Below are positions 1 to 8,865 of a DNA stretch of 64,000 bases, in pieces. This DNA comes from Pseudomonas sp. R28(2017). Lineage in GTDB: Bacteria; Pseudomonadota; Gammaproteobacteria; Pseudomonadales; Pseudomonadaceae. The notes beneath the pieces are model-generated. The model was not told where the DNA came from. It was given only the letters and a program-made list of their open reading frames with translations, and searched no databases. Position 1 is the first letter of the stretch; the number at the start of each line of letters is the position of its first letter. The position numbers and the translations under genes were made by a program. The stretch lies in contig NZ_NEHW01000003.1 in NCBI RefSeq assembly GCF_002112505.1, positions 186,001-250,000 on the forward strand. Direction: 5' to 3'.

Positions 1-1525
1 GGGCACGCGAAGTACCGTCCTCGTGGACCACCTCCGGCACACGGGTCTTCCACTCTTCAGCCACTTCGAAGGTGAAGGTCATGAACGGCGCCGGGTGATC
101 GACCTTGATCATCTGCGGGGCGACGGTATCGAGCATCGACGGGCAGAAAGGTCTCCAGCGTTCGCGGAACTTGATCTGCTCGTTGATGCGGTTGGCCACG
201 CCCGGCACGCTTGGGCAGCCGATGATCGAACGCCCGCCCAGGGCACGCGGGCCGAATTCCATGCGGCCCTGGAACCAGGCCACCGGGTTGCCTTCGACCA
301 TGATCTTGGCGATACGCTGCGGCATGTCGTCGAGCTTGCGCCACTTCGGCGCGTTCGGGTGACGGGCGCAGGCGGCGATAACATCTTCGTTGGTGTACGA
401 AGGGCCGAGGTAGACGTGCTCCATCTTCTCGACCGGCACGCCACGGGCGTGGGAAACATAGGCTGCAGCACCGACGGCGGTACCGGCGTCACCGGAAGCC
501 GGCTGGACGAACAGTTCCTTGACGTCTGAGCGGGCGATGATCTTCTGGTTGAGCTTGACGTTCAGCGCGCAGCCGCCGGCGAAGGCCAGCTTGCCGGTTT
601 CACGCAGGGTGTCGCCCAGGTAGTGGTCGATCATCTGCAGGGCGATCTTCTCGAACAGCGCCTGCATGCTGGCCGCGTAGTGGATGTACGGCTCGTCGGC
701 GATGTCGCCTTCGCGCTTGGGACCCAGCCATTCGATCAGCTTCGGCGAGAAGTAGAAGCCCTTGCCCTTCTCTTTATGGCGGCGCAGGCCGATGACGTTG
801 GCGTACTCGGTGTTGATCACCAGTTCGCCATTCTCGAAGCTGGCCAGGCGCGAGAAGTCATACTTGCTGGCGTCGCCGTACGGCGCCATGCCCATGACCT
901 TGAACTCGCCGTCGAGCATCTCGAAACCGAGGAATTCTGTGATCGCGCCGTACAGGCCACCCAGCGAGTCCGGATCGAAGAATTCCTTGATCTTGTGGAT
1001 CTTGCCGTTTTCGCCGTAGCCGAAGAAGGTGGTGGCGTACTCGCCCTTGCCGTCGATGCCGAGGATCGCGGTCTTTTCCTTGAAGCCCGAGCAGTGGTAG
1101 GCGCTGGACGCGTGGGCCAGGTGGTGCTCGACCGGCTCGATCTTGATCTTCTTCGGGTCGAAGCCCAGCTGCTCCAGGCACCAGACGATCTTCTTGCGGT
1201 AGCGCTTGTAGCGACGGTTACCCATCAGGATCGCGTCGAGGGCGCGGTCCGGGGCGTACCAGTAACGCTTGGCATAGTGCCAGCGGGCCTTGCCGAACAG
1301 GCTGATCGGGGCGAACGGGATGGCTACCACGTCAACGTCGGACGGCTTGATGCCGGCTTGCTCCAGGCAGAACTTCGCCGACTCGTAGGGCATGCGGTTC
1401 TTCGCATGCTTGTCACGCACGAAGCGCTCTTCTTCGGCGGCGGCAACCAGTTTGCCGTCGATGTACAGGGCCGCGGAAGGGTCATGGCTAAGGGCGCCGG
1501 ACAGGCCAAGAATCGTCAATGCCAA
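1..1525 (-). CDS. NodU/CmcH-family carbamoyltransferase (3' end outside window)
   Basis: Reading leftward from a TTG start (preceded by GAGG with an 8-base gap), the frame stays open to the window edge, giving about 508 residues of a family usually near 570-600. The N-terminus reads LGLSGALSHDPSAALYIDGK, and further on come EHHLAHASSAYH, GIDGKGEYATTFFGYGENG and GGLYGAITEFLGFEMLDGEF. These match the ASKHA-fold, carbamoyl-adenylate-forming domain of TobZ/NodU enzymes; the His-rich HHLAHA segment is the metal-binding signature. Family members carbamoylate sugars or small molecules using carbamoyl phosphate and ATP. The acceptor cannot be read from the sequence; a surface polysaccharide sugar is only a guess. 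An in-frame ATG upstream is not available because that frame stops at once, so TTG is the only sensible start. The gene is followed upstream by a REP pair and rlmJ. Confidence 0.88.
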   Translation of the reverse strand, partial: MALTILGLSGALSHDPSAALYIDGKLVAAAEEERFVRDKHAKNRMPYESAKFCLEQAGIKPSDVDVVAIPFAPISLFGKARWHYAKRYWYAPDRALDAILMGNRRYKRYRKKIVWCLEQLGFDPKKIKIEPVEHHLAHASSAYHCSGFKEKTAILGIDGKGEYATTFFGYGENGKIHKIKEFFDPDSLGGLYGAITEFLGFEMLDGEFKVMGMAPYGDASKYDFSRLASFENGELVINTEYANVIGLRRHKEKGKGFYFSPKLIEWLGPKREGDIADEPYIHYAASMQALFEKIALQMIDHYLGDTLRETGKLAFAGGCALNVKLNQKIIARSDVKELFVQPASGDAGTAVGAAAYVSHARGVPVEKMEHVYLGPSYTNEDVIAACARHPNAPKWRKLDDMPQRIAKIMVEGNPVAWFQGRMEFGPRALGGRSIIGCPSVPGVANRINEQIKFRERWRPFCPSMLDTVAPQMIKVDHPAPFMTFTFEVAEEWKTRVPEVVHEDGTSRA

Positions 1526-1630
1526 GGGATTAGCCTCTTCATTCGGTAGAGATGCGCCAGCGGCCTCATGGGCGGGTGGCGGCTAAAGGGCGAGATTATA
1601 ACGCAAAGATCAGGGCTGACACTGCATTAC

Positions 1631-1718
1631 CTGTAGGAGCGGCTTTAGCCGCGAACACCGGCTTTGCCGGTGCCATCCAGCGCGTCGCCTGCTTCGCGGC
1701 TAAAGCCGCTCCCACAGG
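1631..1718. repeat. REP pair (inverted), variant type
   Basis: Two inverted copies flank a short spacer: CTGTAGGAGCGGCTTTAGCC then GCGAA on the left, and TTCGCGGCTAAAGCCGCTCC then CACAGG on the right. The palindromic core here is GCGGCT-TTA-AGCCGC rather than the GCGGGC/GCCCGC core of the other copies, so it belongs to a different REP subtype. The pair opens with the CTGT end outward, the same order as the pair at 54326 and opposite to the other five. Confidence 0.9.
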
Positions 1719-1743
1719 GACCGCGGCGCGCGTGCAAGCCTGA

Positions 1744-2580
1744 TTACTCAGCGATCAGCCAGTCCATGCGGAAGCTGCCGGCCGTCTGCGCCAGCTCCTT
1801 GGCCAGCCACGGCAGCAGTTCGCGCAGTTCTTCTTCCAGCCCCCACGGCGGGTTGGCGATGGCCAGGCCCGAGCCGTTGAGGCCTTGCGGACTGTCCTGA
1901 TGGTGCACATACAGCTCGACCCGCAGCAGCTTTGGCGCGCCAGTGCTGGTCAGGTCCTGGTAGAAGCGGGTCAGCGAGCGCTGGTCCTTGATCGGGTACC
2001 AGATGGCCGCGACGGTCTGGCGCATGCGGCCGATTGCCTCTTTCATCGAGGTGGTGCAGCGTTTGAGCTCGTCAGCCTGCTCGAACGGCGGATCGATCAG
2101 CATGATCGCGCGCTTTTCCTGCACGGGCAGCAAGGCCCGTGGCACGTGCCAGCCTTCGCCCAGGTGCACGACCACGCGCGGGTCCTTCTTCATGTTCTCT
2201 TTGAGCAGCGGCCCGTCTTCCGGATGCTTTTCGTTGAGCAACGCACGGTCCTGCTGACGCATCAGGCGACGTGCCAGCTCGGGCGAACCCGGGTAGTAGC
2301 GCAGTTCACCATCGGCATTCAGGCGCTTGATGATGCGCAGGTAGTCCGCAGCCATGGCCGGCAGGTCATCGCGGTTCCACAGGCGAGCGACACCCTCCAG
2401 GTATTCGCCGGTGCGGGTCGCCTGGTCGCCTTGCAGGTCGTACAGGCCGAGGCCGGCGTGGGTGTCGATGTAGGCGAACGGCTGCTCCTTGCGCGACATC
2501 AGGGCGATGAGGCGGGTCAGCACGATATGTTTGAGGACGTCGGCGTGGTTGCCGGCGTGGAAGGCGTGACGATAGTTCAT
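1744..2580 (-). CDS. rlmJ: 23S rRNA (adenine(2030)-N6)-methyltransferase RlmJ
   Basis: 278 residues, the normal length for RlmJ (formerly YhiR, about 280 in E. coli). The N-terminus MNYRHAFHAGNHADVLKH is the family signature; the SAM-binding loop follows around residues 38-46 (YIDTHAGLG), and the adenine-N6-methyltransferase motif IV is DPPF at 163-166 within LIDPPFE. The enzyme methylates A2030 of 23S rRNA, on naked rRNA rather than assembled 50S. It is a single gene, on the same strand as putP and separated from it by about 100 bases, so it may have its own promoter. The ATG start is preceded by GGAGTTGCC. Assignment is secure from the N-terminal signature. Confidence 0.93.
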   Translation of the reverse strand: MNYRHAFHAGNHADVLKHIVLTRLIALMSRKEQPFAYIDTHAGLGLYDLQGDQATRTGEYLEGVARLWNRDDLPAMAADYLRIIKRLNADGELRYYPGSPELARRLMRQQDRALLNEKHPEDGPLLKENMKKDPRVVVHLGEGWHVPRALLPVQEKRAIMLIDPPFEQADELKRCTTSMKEAIGRMRQTVAAIWYPIKDQRSLTRFYQDLTSTGAPKLLRVELYVHHQDSPQGLNGSGLAIANPPWGLEEELRELLPWLAKELAQTAGSFRMDWLIAE

Positions 2581-2686
2581 GGCAACTCCTGCGGGGGTGG
2601 CAAGTTTACCTTGCCTTGCAGGCGGAGTCAGGCCTGACTGCTGATCGGCGGCGCCCGCGAGGCAGGCGCCACCGATTCAACGGGGA

Positions 2687-4165
2687 TTACTTGTCAGCGT
2701 GATACGCCGCGTCAGCGGTTTCGAAGCGCTGCACCATCGCCTGCGACGGGCTGCCCAGCTTGCTCACCACGATGATGGCAATGCTGGCGAACAGGAAGCC
2801 AGGGATGATTTCGTACAGGCCGAGCGTGTCGAAGTTCTTCCACAGGATCACGGTCAGCGCACCCACCACGATGCCGGCCAGGGCGCCGTTACGGGTCATG
2901 CCTTTCCACAGCACCGAGATCAGCACCACCGGGCCAAAGGCCGCACCGAAACCAGCCCAGGCGTAGGCGACAAGACCCAGCACGCGGTTTTCCGGGTTGG
3001 CCGCCATGGCAATGGCGATCAGGGCCACGGCCAGCACCATCAGGCGACCGACCCACACCAGCTCGCCCTGCGAAGCGTTCTTGCGCAGGAAGGCCTTGTA
3101 GAAATCCTCGGTCAGGGCGCTGGAGCAGACCAGCAGCTGGCAGCTCAGGGTACTCATCACCGCCGCCAGGATGGCCGACAGCAGCACACCGGCGATCCAC
3201 GGGTTGAACAGGATCTTGGCCAGCTCGATGAACACACGCTCATGGTTCTCGGTGACCGGGCCCGCCAGATCGGGGTGCGCCGAGAAGTAGGCGATACCAA
3301 AGAAGCCCACGGCGCAGGTACCGGCCAGGCACAGGATCATCCAGATCATGGAGATGCGACGGGCGTTGGCGATCGATTTCACCGAGTCGGCGGCCATGAA
3401 GCGCGCCAGGATGTGCGGCTGGCCGAAGTAACCCAGGCCCCAGCCCATCAGCGAGATGATGCCGACGAAGGTTGCGCCCTTGAGCATGTCGAAGTTGGCC
3501 GGGTTCTGCGCCTCGATGGCCAGGAAGGTGGTATCGAAACCACCGGTGGAGATCAGCACGATCACCGGAGTGAGGATCAACGCGAAGATCATCAGCGAAG
3601 CCTGCACGGTATCGGTCCAGCTCACCGCCAGGAAGCCACCGACGAAGGTGTAGGCGATGGTCGCTGCGGCACCGGCCCACAGGGCGGTCTCGTACGGCAT
3701 GCCGAAGGTGCTTTCGAACAGGCGGGCACCGGCGACGATGCCGGAGGCGCAATAGATGGTGAAGAACACCAGGATGACGATCGCCGAGATGATCCGCAGC
3801 AAGCCGCTGGTGTCTTCGAAGCGGCTGGAGAAGTAGTCCGGCAAGGTCAGTGCATCGCCGTTGTGCTCGGTCTGCACGCGCAGACGGCCGGCAACGAACA
3901 GCCAGTTCAAGTAGGCACCGACGGTCAGGCCGATGGCGATCCAGGCTTCGGAAAGGCCGGAGAAGTAGATGGCGCCCGGCAGGCCCATCAGCAGCCAGCC
4001 ACTCATGTCGGAAGCACCGGCGGAGAGCGCGGTGACCACGCTGCCCAGGCTGCGACCGCCGAGGATGTAGTCGGAAAGGTTGTTGGTGGAGCGATAGGCT
4101 GCGAAACCGATCAGCACCATTGCCGCGATGTAGATCACGAAGGTGATCGTTAGTGGATTGCCCAT
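2687..4165 (-). CDS. putP: Sodium/proline symporter PutP
   Basis: 492 residues of almost continuous membrane segments, the usual length for PutP of the SSS family (13 helices). The N-terminal segment LSDYILGGRSLGSVVTALSA followed by GASDMSGWLL is the conserved Na+/proline binding region around residues 30-58. It imports L-proline with sodium across the inner membrane, feeding PutA. The gene is divergent from putA, with a 357-base shared control region that carries GTTGCA operators. The transcript leader contains a TAAAAACAAACG stretch close to the Shine-Dalgarno, matching the AANAANAA motif used by Hfq/Crc in Pseudomonas; that regulation is inferred only. Confidence 0.95.
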   Translation of the reverse strand: MGNPLTITFVIYIAAMVLIGFAAYRSTNNLSDYILGGRSLGSVVTALSAGASDMSGWLLMGLPGAIYFSGLSEAWIAIGLTVGAYLNWLFVAGRLRVQTEHNGDALTLPDYFSSRFEDTSGLLRIISAIVILVFFTIYCASGIVAGARLFESTFGMPYETALWAGAAATIAYTFVGGFLAVSWTDTVQASLMIFALILTPVIVLISTGGFDTTFLAIEAQNPANFDMLKGATFVGIISLMGWGLGYFGQPHILARFMAADSVKSIANARRISMIWMILCLAGTCAVGFFGIAYFSAHPDLAGPVTENHERVFIELAKILFNPWIAGVLLSAILAAVMSTLSCQLLVCSSALTEDFYKAFLRKNASQGELVWVGRLMVLAVALIAIAMAANPENRVLGLVAYAWAGFGAAFGPVVLISVLWKGMTRNGALAGIVVGALTVILWKNFDTLGLYEIIPGFLFASIAIIVVSKLGSPSQAMVQRFETADAAYHADK

Positions 4166-4181
4166 GCGTGTGCCCTGGCGT

Positions 4182-4189
4182 TTGTTTTT
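4182..4189 (-). promoter_or_regulatory. Possible Hfq/Crc CA-motif in putP leader
   Basis: On the minus strand the leader reads TAAAAACAAACG 16-24 bases before the putP start. AAAAACAA fits the AANAANAA pattern that Hfq with Crc binds near start codons of carbon-catabolite-controlled mRNAs in pseudomonads. The motif is short and A-rich, so chance occurrence is possible. Confidence 0.3.
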
Positions 4190-4215
4190 ATCTCATGCGC
4201 AACCTGCTTGAAGAC

Positions 4216-4453
4216 GGTTGCACCCAGGCGGCGAATGCTATGCAACAACGCAAAGTCGGTGCAACCATTTTTCATTTGCAAGTTGCACCCGGCCGTGCCC
4301 TTTCAGAAAAATCCCGTTTCTTGCTTCTTTTTGGAGCAAAAACCGGGTTTTTCATAAGAAAAGGCACTGTAATGGTTTCTTTTTTTGCTGTAGGAAATAT
4401 CGCCAGACGAGTTGCACCTTTTCCTCGAAAAAAACGGGTTGCACCTGGTTGCA
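4216..4453. promoter_or_regulatory. put control region: cluster of GTTGCA (PutA) operators
   Basis: Seven exact copies of GTTGCA or its complement lie between the divergent putP and putA: 4217-4222, 4241-4246 (-), 4260-4265 (-), 4282-4287, 4411-4416, 4438-4443 and 4448-4453. Most extend to GGTTGCACC. They form two groups, one next to each gene, with an A/T-rich stretch (about 4300-4400) between. GTTGCA is the known recognition core of the ribbon-helix-helix domain of trifunctional PutA. The 357-base gap holds no gene. Expected action: PutA without proline occupies these sites and represses both promoters. Confidence 0.85.
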
Positions 4454-4522
4454 CCCGAAATCGCCTACCGCTAATCTTGGCGCAGCTTAAGCCACAACCG
4501 TGGCAATAATGAGGATAAGAAA

Positions 4523-7500
4523 TTGGCGACGACCACCCTTGGGGTCAAACTTGACGACCCGACCCGTGAGCGACTCAAAGCAGCTGCGCAGTCCATCGAC
4601 CGCACGCCGCACTGGTTGATCAAACAAGCGATCTTCAATTACCTGGAGAAGCTCGAGGGTGGCGCCACCCTGACCGAACTCAACGGTCACGCCAACAACC
4701 TGGCCGATGACGCTGGCGAGGTCCAGCCAGACCACGCCCACCAGTGCTTCCTCGAATTCGCCGAGAGCATCCTGCCGCAGTCGGTCCTGCGTTCGGCGAT
4801 CACCGCCGCCTACCGCCGCCCCGAGCAGGAAGTGGTGCCGATGCTGCTGGAGCAGGCGCGCCTGAGTGCCCCGCTGGCCGAAGCCACCAACAAGCTGGCC
4901 GCCGGCATCGCCGAAAAACTGCGTAACCAGAAGAGTGCTGGCGGCCGTGCCGGCATTGTCCAGGGCCTGCTGCAGGAGTTTTCCCTGTCGTCCCAGGAAG
5001 GCGTTGCCCTGATGTGCCTGGCCGAAGCCTTGCTGCGCATCCCTGACAAAGGTACCCGCGACGCCCTGATCCGCGACAAGATCAGCAACGGCAACTGGCA
5101 GCCGCACCTGGGCAACAGCCCGTCGCTGTTCGTCAACGCCGCCACCTGGGGCCTGCTGCTGACTGGCAAGCTGGTCTCCACCCATAATGAAGCCGGCCTC
5201 ACCTCCTCGCTGACCCGCATCATCGGCAAGAGTGGCGAACCGATGATCCGCAAGGGCGTCGACATGGCCATGCGCCTGATGGGCGAGCAGTTCGTCACCG
5301 GCGAAACCATCGCCGAAGCCCTGGCCAATGCCAGCCGCTTCGAAGCCAAGGGCTTCCGTTACTCCTACGACATGCTTGGCGAAGCCGCACTGACCGAGCA
5401 TGACGCACAGAAGTATCTGGCGTCCTACGAGCAGGCCATTCACTCGATCGGCAAAGCCTCCCATGGCCGCGGCATCTATGAAGGCCCGGGCATCTCGATC
5501 AAGCTGTCGGCGCTGCACCCACGCTACAGCCGTGCCCAGTACGAGCGCGTGATGGAAGAGCTGTACCCACGCCTGCTGTCGCTGACCCTGCTGGCCAAGC
5601 AATATGACATCGGCCTGAACATCGACGCCGAAGAGGCCGACCGCCTGGAGCTGTCCCTCGACCTGCTCGAGCGCCTGTGCTTCGAGCCGGCCCTGGCGGG
5701 CTGGAACGGTATCGGCTTCGTTATCCAGGCCTACCAGAAGCGCTGCCCGTACGTGATCGACTACGTCATCGACCTGGCCAAGCGCAGCCGCCACCGCCTG
5801 ATGATCCGCCTGGTGAAGGGTGCCTACTGGGACAGCGAGATCAAGCGCGCCCAGGTCGAAGGCCTGGAAGGCTACCCGGTCTACACCCGCAAGGTGTACA
5901 CCGACGTGTCCTACGTTGCCTGTGCCCGCAAGCTGCTGGCCGTGCCGGAAGCCATCTACCCGCAGTTCGCCACCCACAACGCCCACACCCTGTCGGCCAT
6001 CTACCACATCGCCGGCCAGAACTACTACCCGGGCCAGTACGAATTCCAGTGCCTGCACGGCATGGGTGAACCGCTGTACGAACAGGTTGTAGGCAAGGTC
6101 GCCGACGGCAAGCTGAACCGTCCGTGCCGCGTGTACGCCCCGGTCGGCACCCACGAAACCCTGCTGGCCTACCTGGTCCGCCGCCTGCTGGAGAACGGCG
6201 CCAACACCTCGTTCGTCAACCGCATCGCCGACCACTCGATTTCCATTCAGGAACTGGTCGCCGACCCGGTCGCCAGCATCGAGCGCATGGGCACCCAGGA
6301 AGGCAGCATCGGCCTGCCGCACCCACGCATCCCGCTGCCACGCGAGCTGTATGGCAGCGACCGCGCCAACTCGGCCGGTATCGACATGGCCAACGAACAC
6401 CGCCTGGCGTCGCTGTCCTGCGCCATGCTGGCCACTGCCAACAACGACTGGAAAGCCGCCCCGCTGCTGGCCTGCGCCGCCAGCGAAGCTGCAGCTGTGC
6501 CGGTATTGAACCCGGCGGACCACCGCGACGTGGTCGGCCACGTGCAGGAAGCCACCGTCGCTGACGTCGACAATGCCATCCAGTGCGCGCTGAACGCCGC
6601 GCCGATCTGGCAGGCCACCCCGCCAGCCGAGCGCGCCGCGATCCTGGAGCGCACCGCCGACCTGATGGAAGCCGAAATCCAGCCGCTGATGGGCCTGCTC
6701 ATCCGCGAAGCCGGCAAGACCTTCGCCAACGCCATCGCCGAAGTGCGCGAAGCCGTGGACTTCCTGCGCTATTACGCAGTGCAGGCACGCCACGACTTCA
6801 GCAACGACGCTCACCGCCCGCTGGGCCCGGTGGTGTGCATCAGCCCGTGGAACTTCCCGCTGGCGATCTTCACCGGCCAGGTGGCCGCAGCCCTGGCTGC
6901 CGGCAACCCGGTGCTTGCCAAGCCAGCCGAACAGACCCCGCTGATCGCCGCCCAAGCCGTGCGCCTGCTGCTGGAGGCCGGCATTCCGGAAGGCGTGCTG
7001 CAACTGCTGCCAGGTCGCGGTGAAACCGTCGGTGCCGGCCTGGTCGGTGACGAGCGCGTCAAAGGCGTGATGTTCACCGGCTCCACCGAAGTGGCCCGAC
7101 TGCTGCAGCGCAACGTCGCCGGGCGCCTGGACAACCAGGGCCGGCCGATCCCGCTGATCGCCGAAACCGGCGGCCAGAATGCGATGATCGTCGACTCCTC
7201 GGCGCTGACCGAGCAGGTGGTCATCGATGTGGTCTCCTCCGCCTTCGACAGCGCCGGCCAGCGTTGCTCGGCCCTGCGCGTGCTGTGCCTGCAGGAAGAC
7301 TCCGCCGACCGCGTGATCGAAATGCTCAAGGGCGCCATGGCCGAAAGCCGCCTGGGCTGCCCGGACCGCCTGGCCGTGGACATCGGCCCGGTGATCGACG
7401 CCGAGGCCAAGGCCGGTATCGAGAAGCACATCCAGGGGATGCGCGAAAAAGGCCGCACTGTCTATCAAGTGGCAATCGCCGATACCGCCGAGATCAAGCG

Positions 7501-8476
7501 TGGCACCTTCGTCATGCCAACCCTGATCGAGCTGGACAGCTTCGATGAACTGAAGCGTGAAATCTTCGGCCCGGTGCTGCACGTGGTGCGTTACAACCGC
7601 CGCAACCTCGATCAGCTGATCGAGCAGATCAACGCTTCCGGCTACGGCCTGACCCTCGGCGTGCACACCCGCATCGACGAGACCATCGCCAAGGTGGTGG
7701 AAACCGCCAACGCCGGCAACATGTACGTCAACCGCAACATCGTTGGCGCTGTGGTGGGCGTGCAGCCGTTCGGTGGTGAAGGCCTGTCCGGCACCGGCCC
7801 GAAAGCCGGTGGCCCGCTGTACCTGTACCGCCTGCTGTCGACCCGCCCGGCCGACGCGATCGGCCGCCACTTCCAGCAGCAGGATGGCGCAGGCCAGCCG
7901 GACCGTGCCCTGCACGACCAGCTGATCAAGCCGCTGCACACCCTCAAGGCCTGGGCCGAGAGCAACCAGCAGACCGAACTGGCCGCGCTGTGCGACCAGT
8001 TCGCGAGCCAGTCGCAGAGCGGCATCGCCCGCCTGCTGCCCGGCCCGACCGGTGAGCGCAACACCTACACCATCCTGCCGCGTGAGCACGTGCTGTGCCT
8101 TGCCGACAACGAGGCCGACCTGCTGGCTCAGTTCGCTGCCGTGCTGGCGGTCGGTAGCTCGGCGGTGTGGGCTGATGCAGAGCCGGGCAAGGCCTTGCGC
8201 GCTCGCCTGCCGAAGGAGCTGCAGGCCAAGGTCAAGCTGGTGGCGGACTGGAACAAGGACGAAGTGGCGTTCGACGCCGTGATCCATCACGGCGACTCTG
8301 ACCAGCTGCGCAGCGTTTGCCAGCAGGTGGCCAAGCGCGCTGGCGCGATCGTCGGTGTGCACGGGCTGTCCAGCGGCGACCACCAGATTGCACTGGAGCG
8401 CCTGGTGATCGAGCGGGCGGTGAGTGTGAACACTGCGGCGGCGGGCGGTAACGCCAGCCTGATGACCATTGGCTGA
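4523..8476 (+). CDS. putA: Trifunctional PutA: put repressor / proline dehydrogenase / P5C dehydrogenase
   Basis: 1317 residues. Residues 1-47 form a ribbon-helix-helix DNA-binding domain (TTTLGVKLDDPTRERLKAAA), so this is the autoregulatory trifunctional type. The proline dehydrogenase barrel spans about 240-570, with YDMLGEAA at 282, IKLSALHPRY at 326, RLVKGAYWDSEIK at 429 and the RRLLENGANTSFV segment at 553. The aldehyde dehydrogenase domain spans about 640-1110, with catalytic Glu881 (ETGGQNA) and Cys915 (AGQRCSA); a C-terminal ALDH-like domain follows. It oxidises proline to glutamate at the membrane with FAD then NAD, and leaves DNA when proline reduces the flavin. The TTG start is chosen because GAGG lies 8 bases upstream and the nearby ATG at 4509 is out of frame. 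Confidence 0.97.
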   Translation: MATTTLGVKLDDPTRERLKAAAQSIDRTPHWLIKQAIFNYLEKLEGGATLTELNGHANNLADDAGEVQPDHAHQCFLEFAESILPQSVLRSAITAAYRRPEQEVVPMLLEQARLSAPLAEATNKLAAGIAEKLRNQKSAGGRAGIVQGLLQEFSLSSQEGVALMCLAEALLRIPDKGTRDALIRDKISNGNWQPHLGNSPSLFVNAATWGLLLTGKLVSTHNEAGLTSSLTRIIGKSGEPMIRKGVDMAMRLMGEQFVTGETIAEALANASRFEAKGFRYSYDMLGEAALTEHDAQKYLASYEQAIHSIGKASHGRGIYEGPGISIKLSALHPRYSRAQYERVMEELYPRLLSLTLLAKQYDIGLNIDAEEADRLELSLDLLERLCFEPALAGWNGIGFVIQAYQKRCPYVIDYVIDLAKRSRHRLMIRLVKGAYWDSEIKRAQVEGLEGYPVYTRKVYTDVSYVACARKLLAVPEAIYPQFATHNAHTLSAIYHIAGQNYYPGQYEFQCLHGMGEPLYEQVVGKVADGKLNRPCRVYAPVGTHETLLAYLVRRLLENGANTSFVNRIADHSISIQELVADPVASIERMGTQEGSIGLPHPRIPLPRELYGSDRANSAGIDMANEHRLASLSCAMLATANNDWKAAPLLACAASEAAAVPVLNPADHRDVVGHVQEATVADVDNAIQCALNAAPIWQATPPAERAAILERTADLMEAEIQPLMGLLIREAGKTFANAIAEVREAVDFLRYYAVQARHDFSNDAHRPLGPVVCISPWNFPLAIFTGQVAAALAAGNPVLAKPAEQTPLIAAQAVRLLLEAGIPEGVLQLLPGRGETVGAGLVGDERVKGVMFTGSTEVARLLQRNVAGRLDNQGRPIPLIAETGGQNAMIVDSSALTEQVVIDVVSSAFDSAGQRCSALRVLCLQEDSADRVIEMLKGAMAESRLGCPDRLAVDIGPVIDAEAKAGIEKHIQGMREKGRTVYQVAIADTAEIKRGTFVMPTLIELDSFDELKREIFGPVLHVVRYNRRNLDQLIEQINASGYGLTLGVHTRIDETIAKVVETANAGNMYVNRNIVGAVVGVQPFGGEGLSGTGPKAGGPLYLYRLLSTRPADAIGRHFQQQDGAGQPDRALHDQLIKPLHTLKAWAESNQQTELAALCDQFASQSQSGIARLLPGPTGERNTYTILPREHVLCLADNEADLLAQFAAVLAVGSSAVWADAEPGKALRARLPKELQAKVKLVADWNKDEVAFDAVIHHGDSDQLRSVCQQVAKRAGAIVGVHGLSSGDHQIALERLVIERAVSVNTAAAGGNASLMTIG

Positions 8477-8495
8477 CGCCAAGGGTTGTTGATGA

Positions 8496-8522
8496 AAAGG
8501 AGAGCTTCGGCTCTCCTTTTTA
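8496..8522 (+). terminator. Rho-independent terminator of putA
   Basis: AAAAGGAGAGC, loop TTCG, GCTCTCCTTTTT, 20 bases after the putA stop. The stable stem with a TTCG tetraloop and a T-run make it convincing. Confidence 0.9.
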
Positions 8523-8691
8523 ATGGGCGCATGCTTTGGAGCAGTTGAGCGCAACTTTCGGAAATGGACTACAAGATGCGGTAAAGATCTGAGATTTTCC
8601 AGGATTCCAGGGACCGTTACACTGACAAACTCGACGAGCGCATCTTGAGGTTTACCATGATCGCCACCCGTACGCCCCCTTGGAGGTCGGA

Positions 8692-8865
8692 ATGACTACA
8701 AAAGCCGCCAACAAGCCCAAAGCTGATAACCCGTACATAGAATCTGCTCAGCGCATTCGACAGTTGGCACAGATACTTGCCGACAATCCAGCTGAGGCTA
8801 AAGCGTTCCGTGCCATGACGGGTGTGTTCACTGCTAAAGGCAAGCTCAGAGCCCGTTACCGATAA
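8692..8865 (+). CDS. Small hypothetical protein, possible antitoxin partner of the next gene
   Basis: 57 residues, basic (14 Lys/Arg), beginning MTTKAANKPKADNPYIESAQ and ending in KGKLRARYR. The start ATG has GGAGG with a 5-base gap; an upstream in-frame TTG at 8680 overlaps that Shine-Dalgarno and is rejected. The middle (about residues 14-45) should be helical. I do not recognise the family. Its TAA stop is immediately followed by the ATG of the downstream gene with no spacer, so the two are translationally coupled. The small-then-larger arrangement and the compact size resemble type II antitoxin genes, but no known DNA-binding motif is visible. The coding potential rests on the good ribosome site and the coupling. 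Base composition is lower in G+C than flanking housekeeping genes. Confidence 0.65.
   Translation: MTTKAANKPKADNPYIESAQRIRQLAQILADNPAEAKAFRAMTGVFTAKGKLRARYR

Noticed and set aside
4216..4453. Repeated GTTGCA units considered as a CRISPR-like or phage-type repeat
   Set aside because: Only six to nine bases long, irregular spacing, both orientations; fully explained as PutA operator sites.
4487..8554. Open frame of 1355 codons on the minus strand opposite putA
   Set aside because: Mirror of the GC-rich third-codon pattern of putA; low-complexity His/Gln/Gly/Val composition, no ribosome site or family motif.
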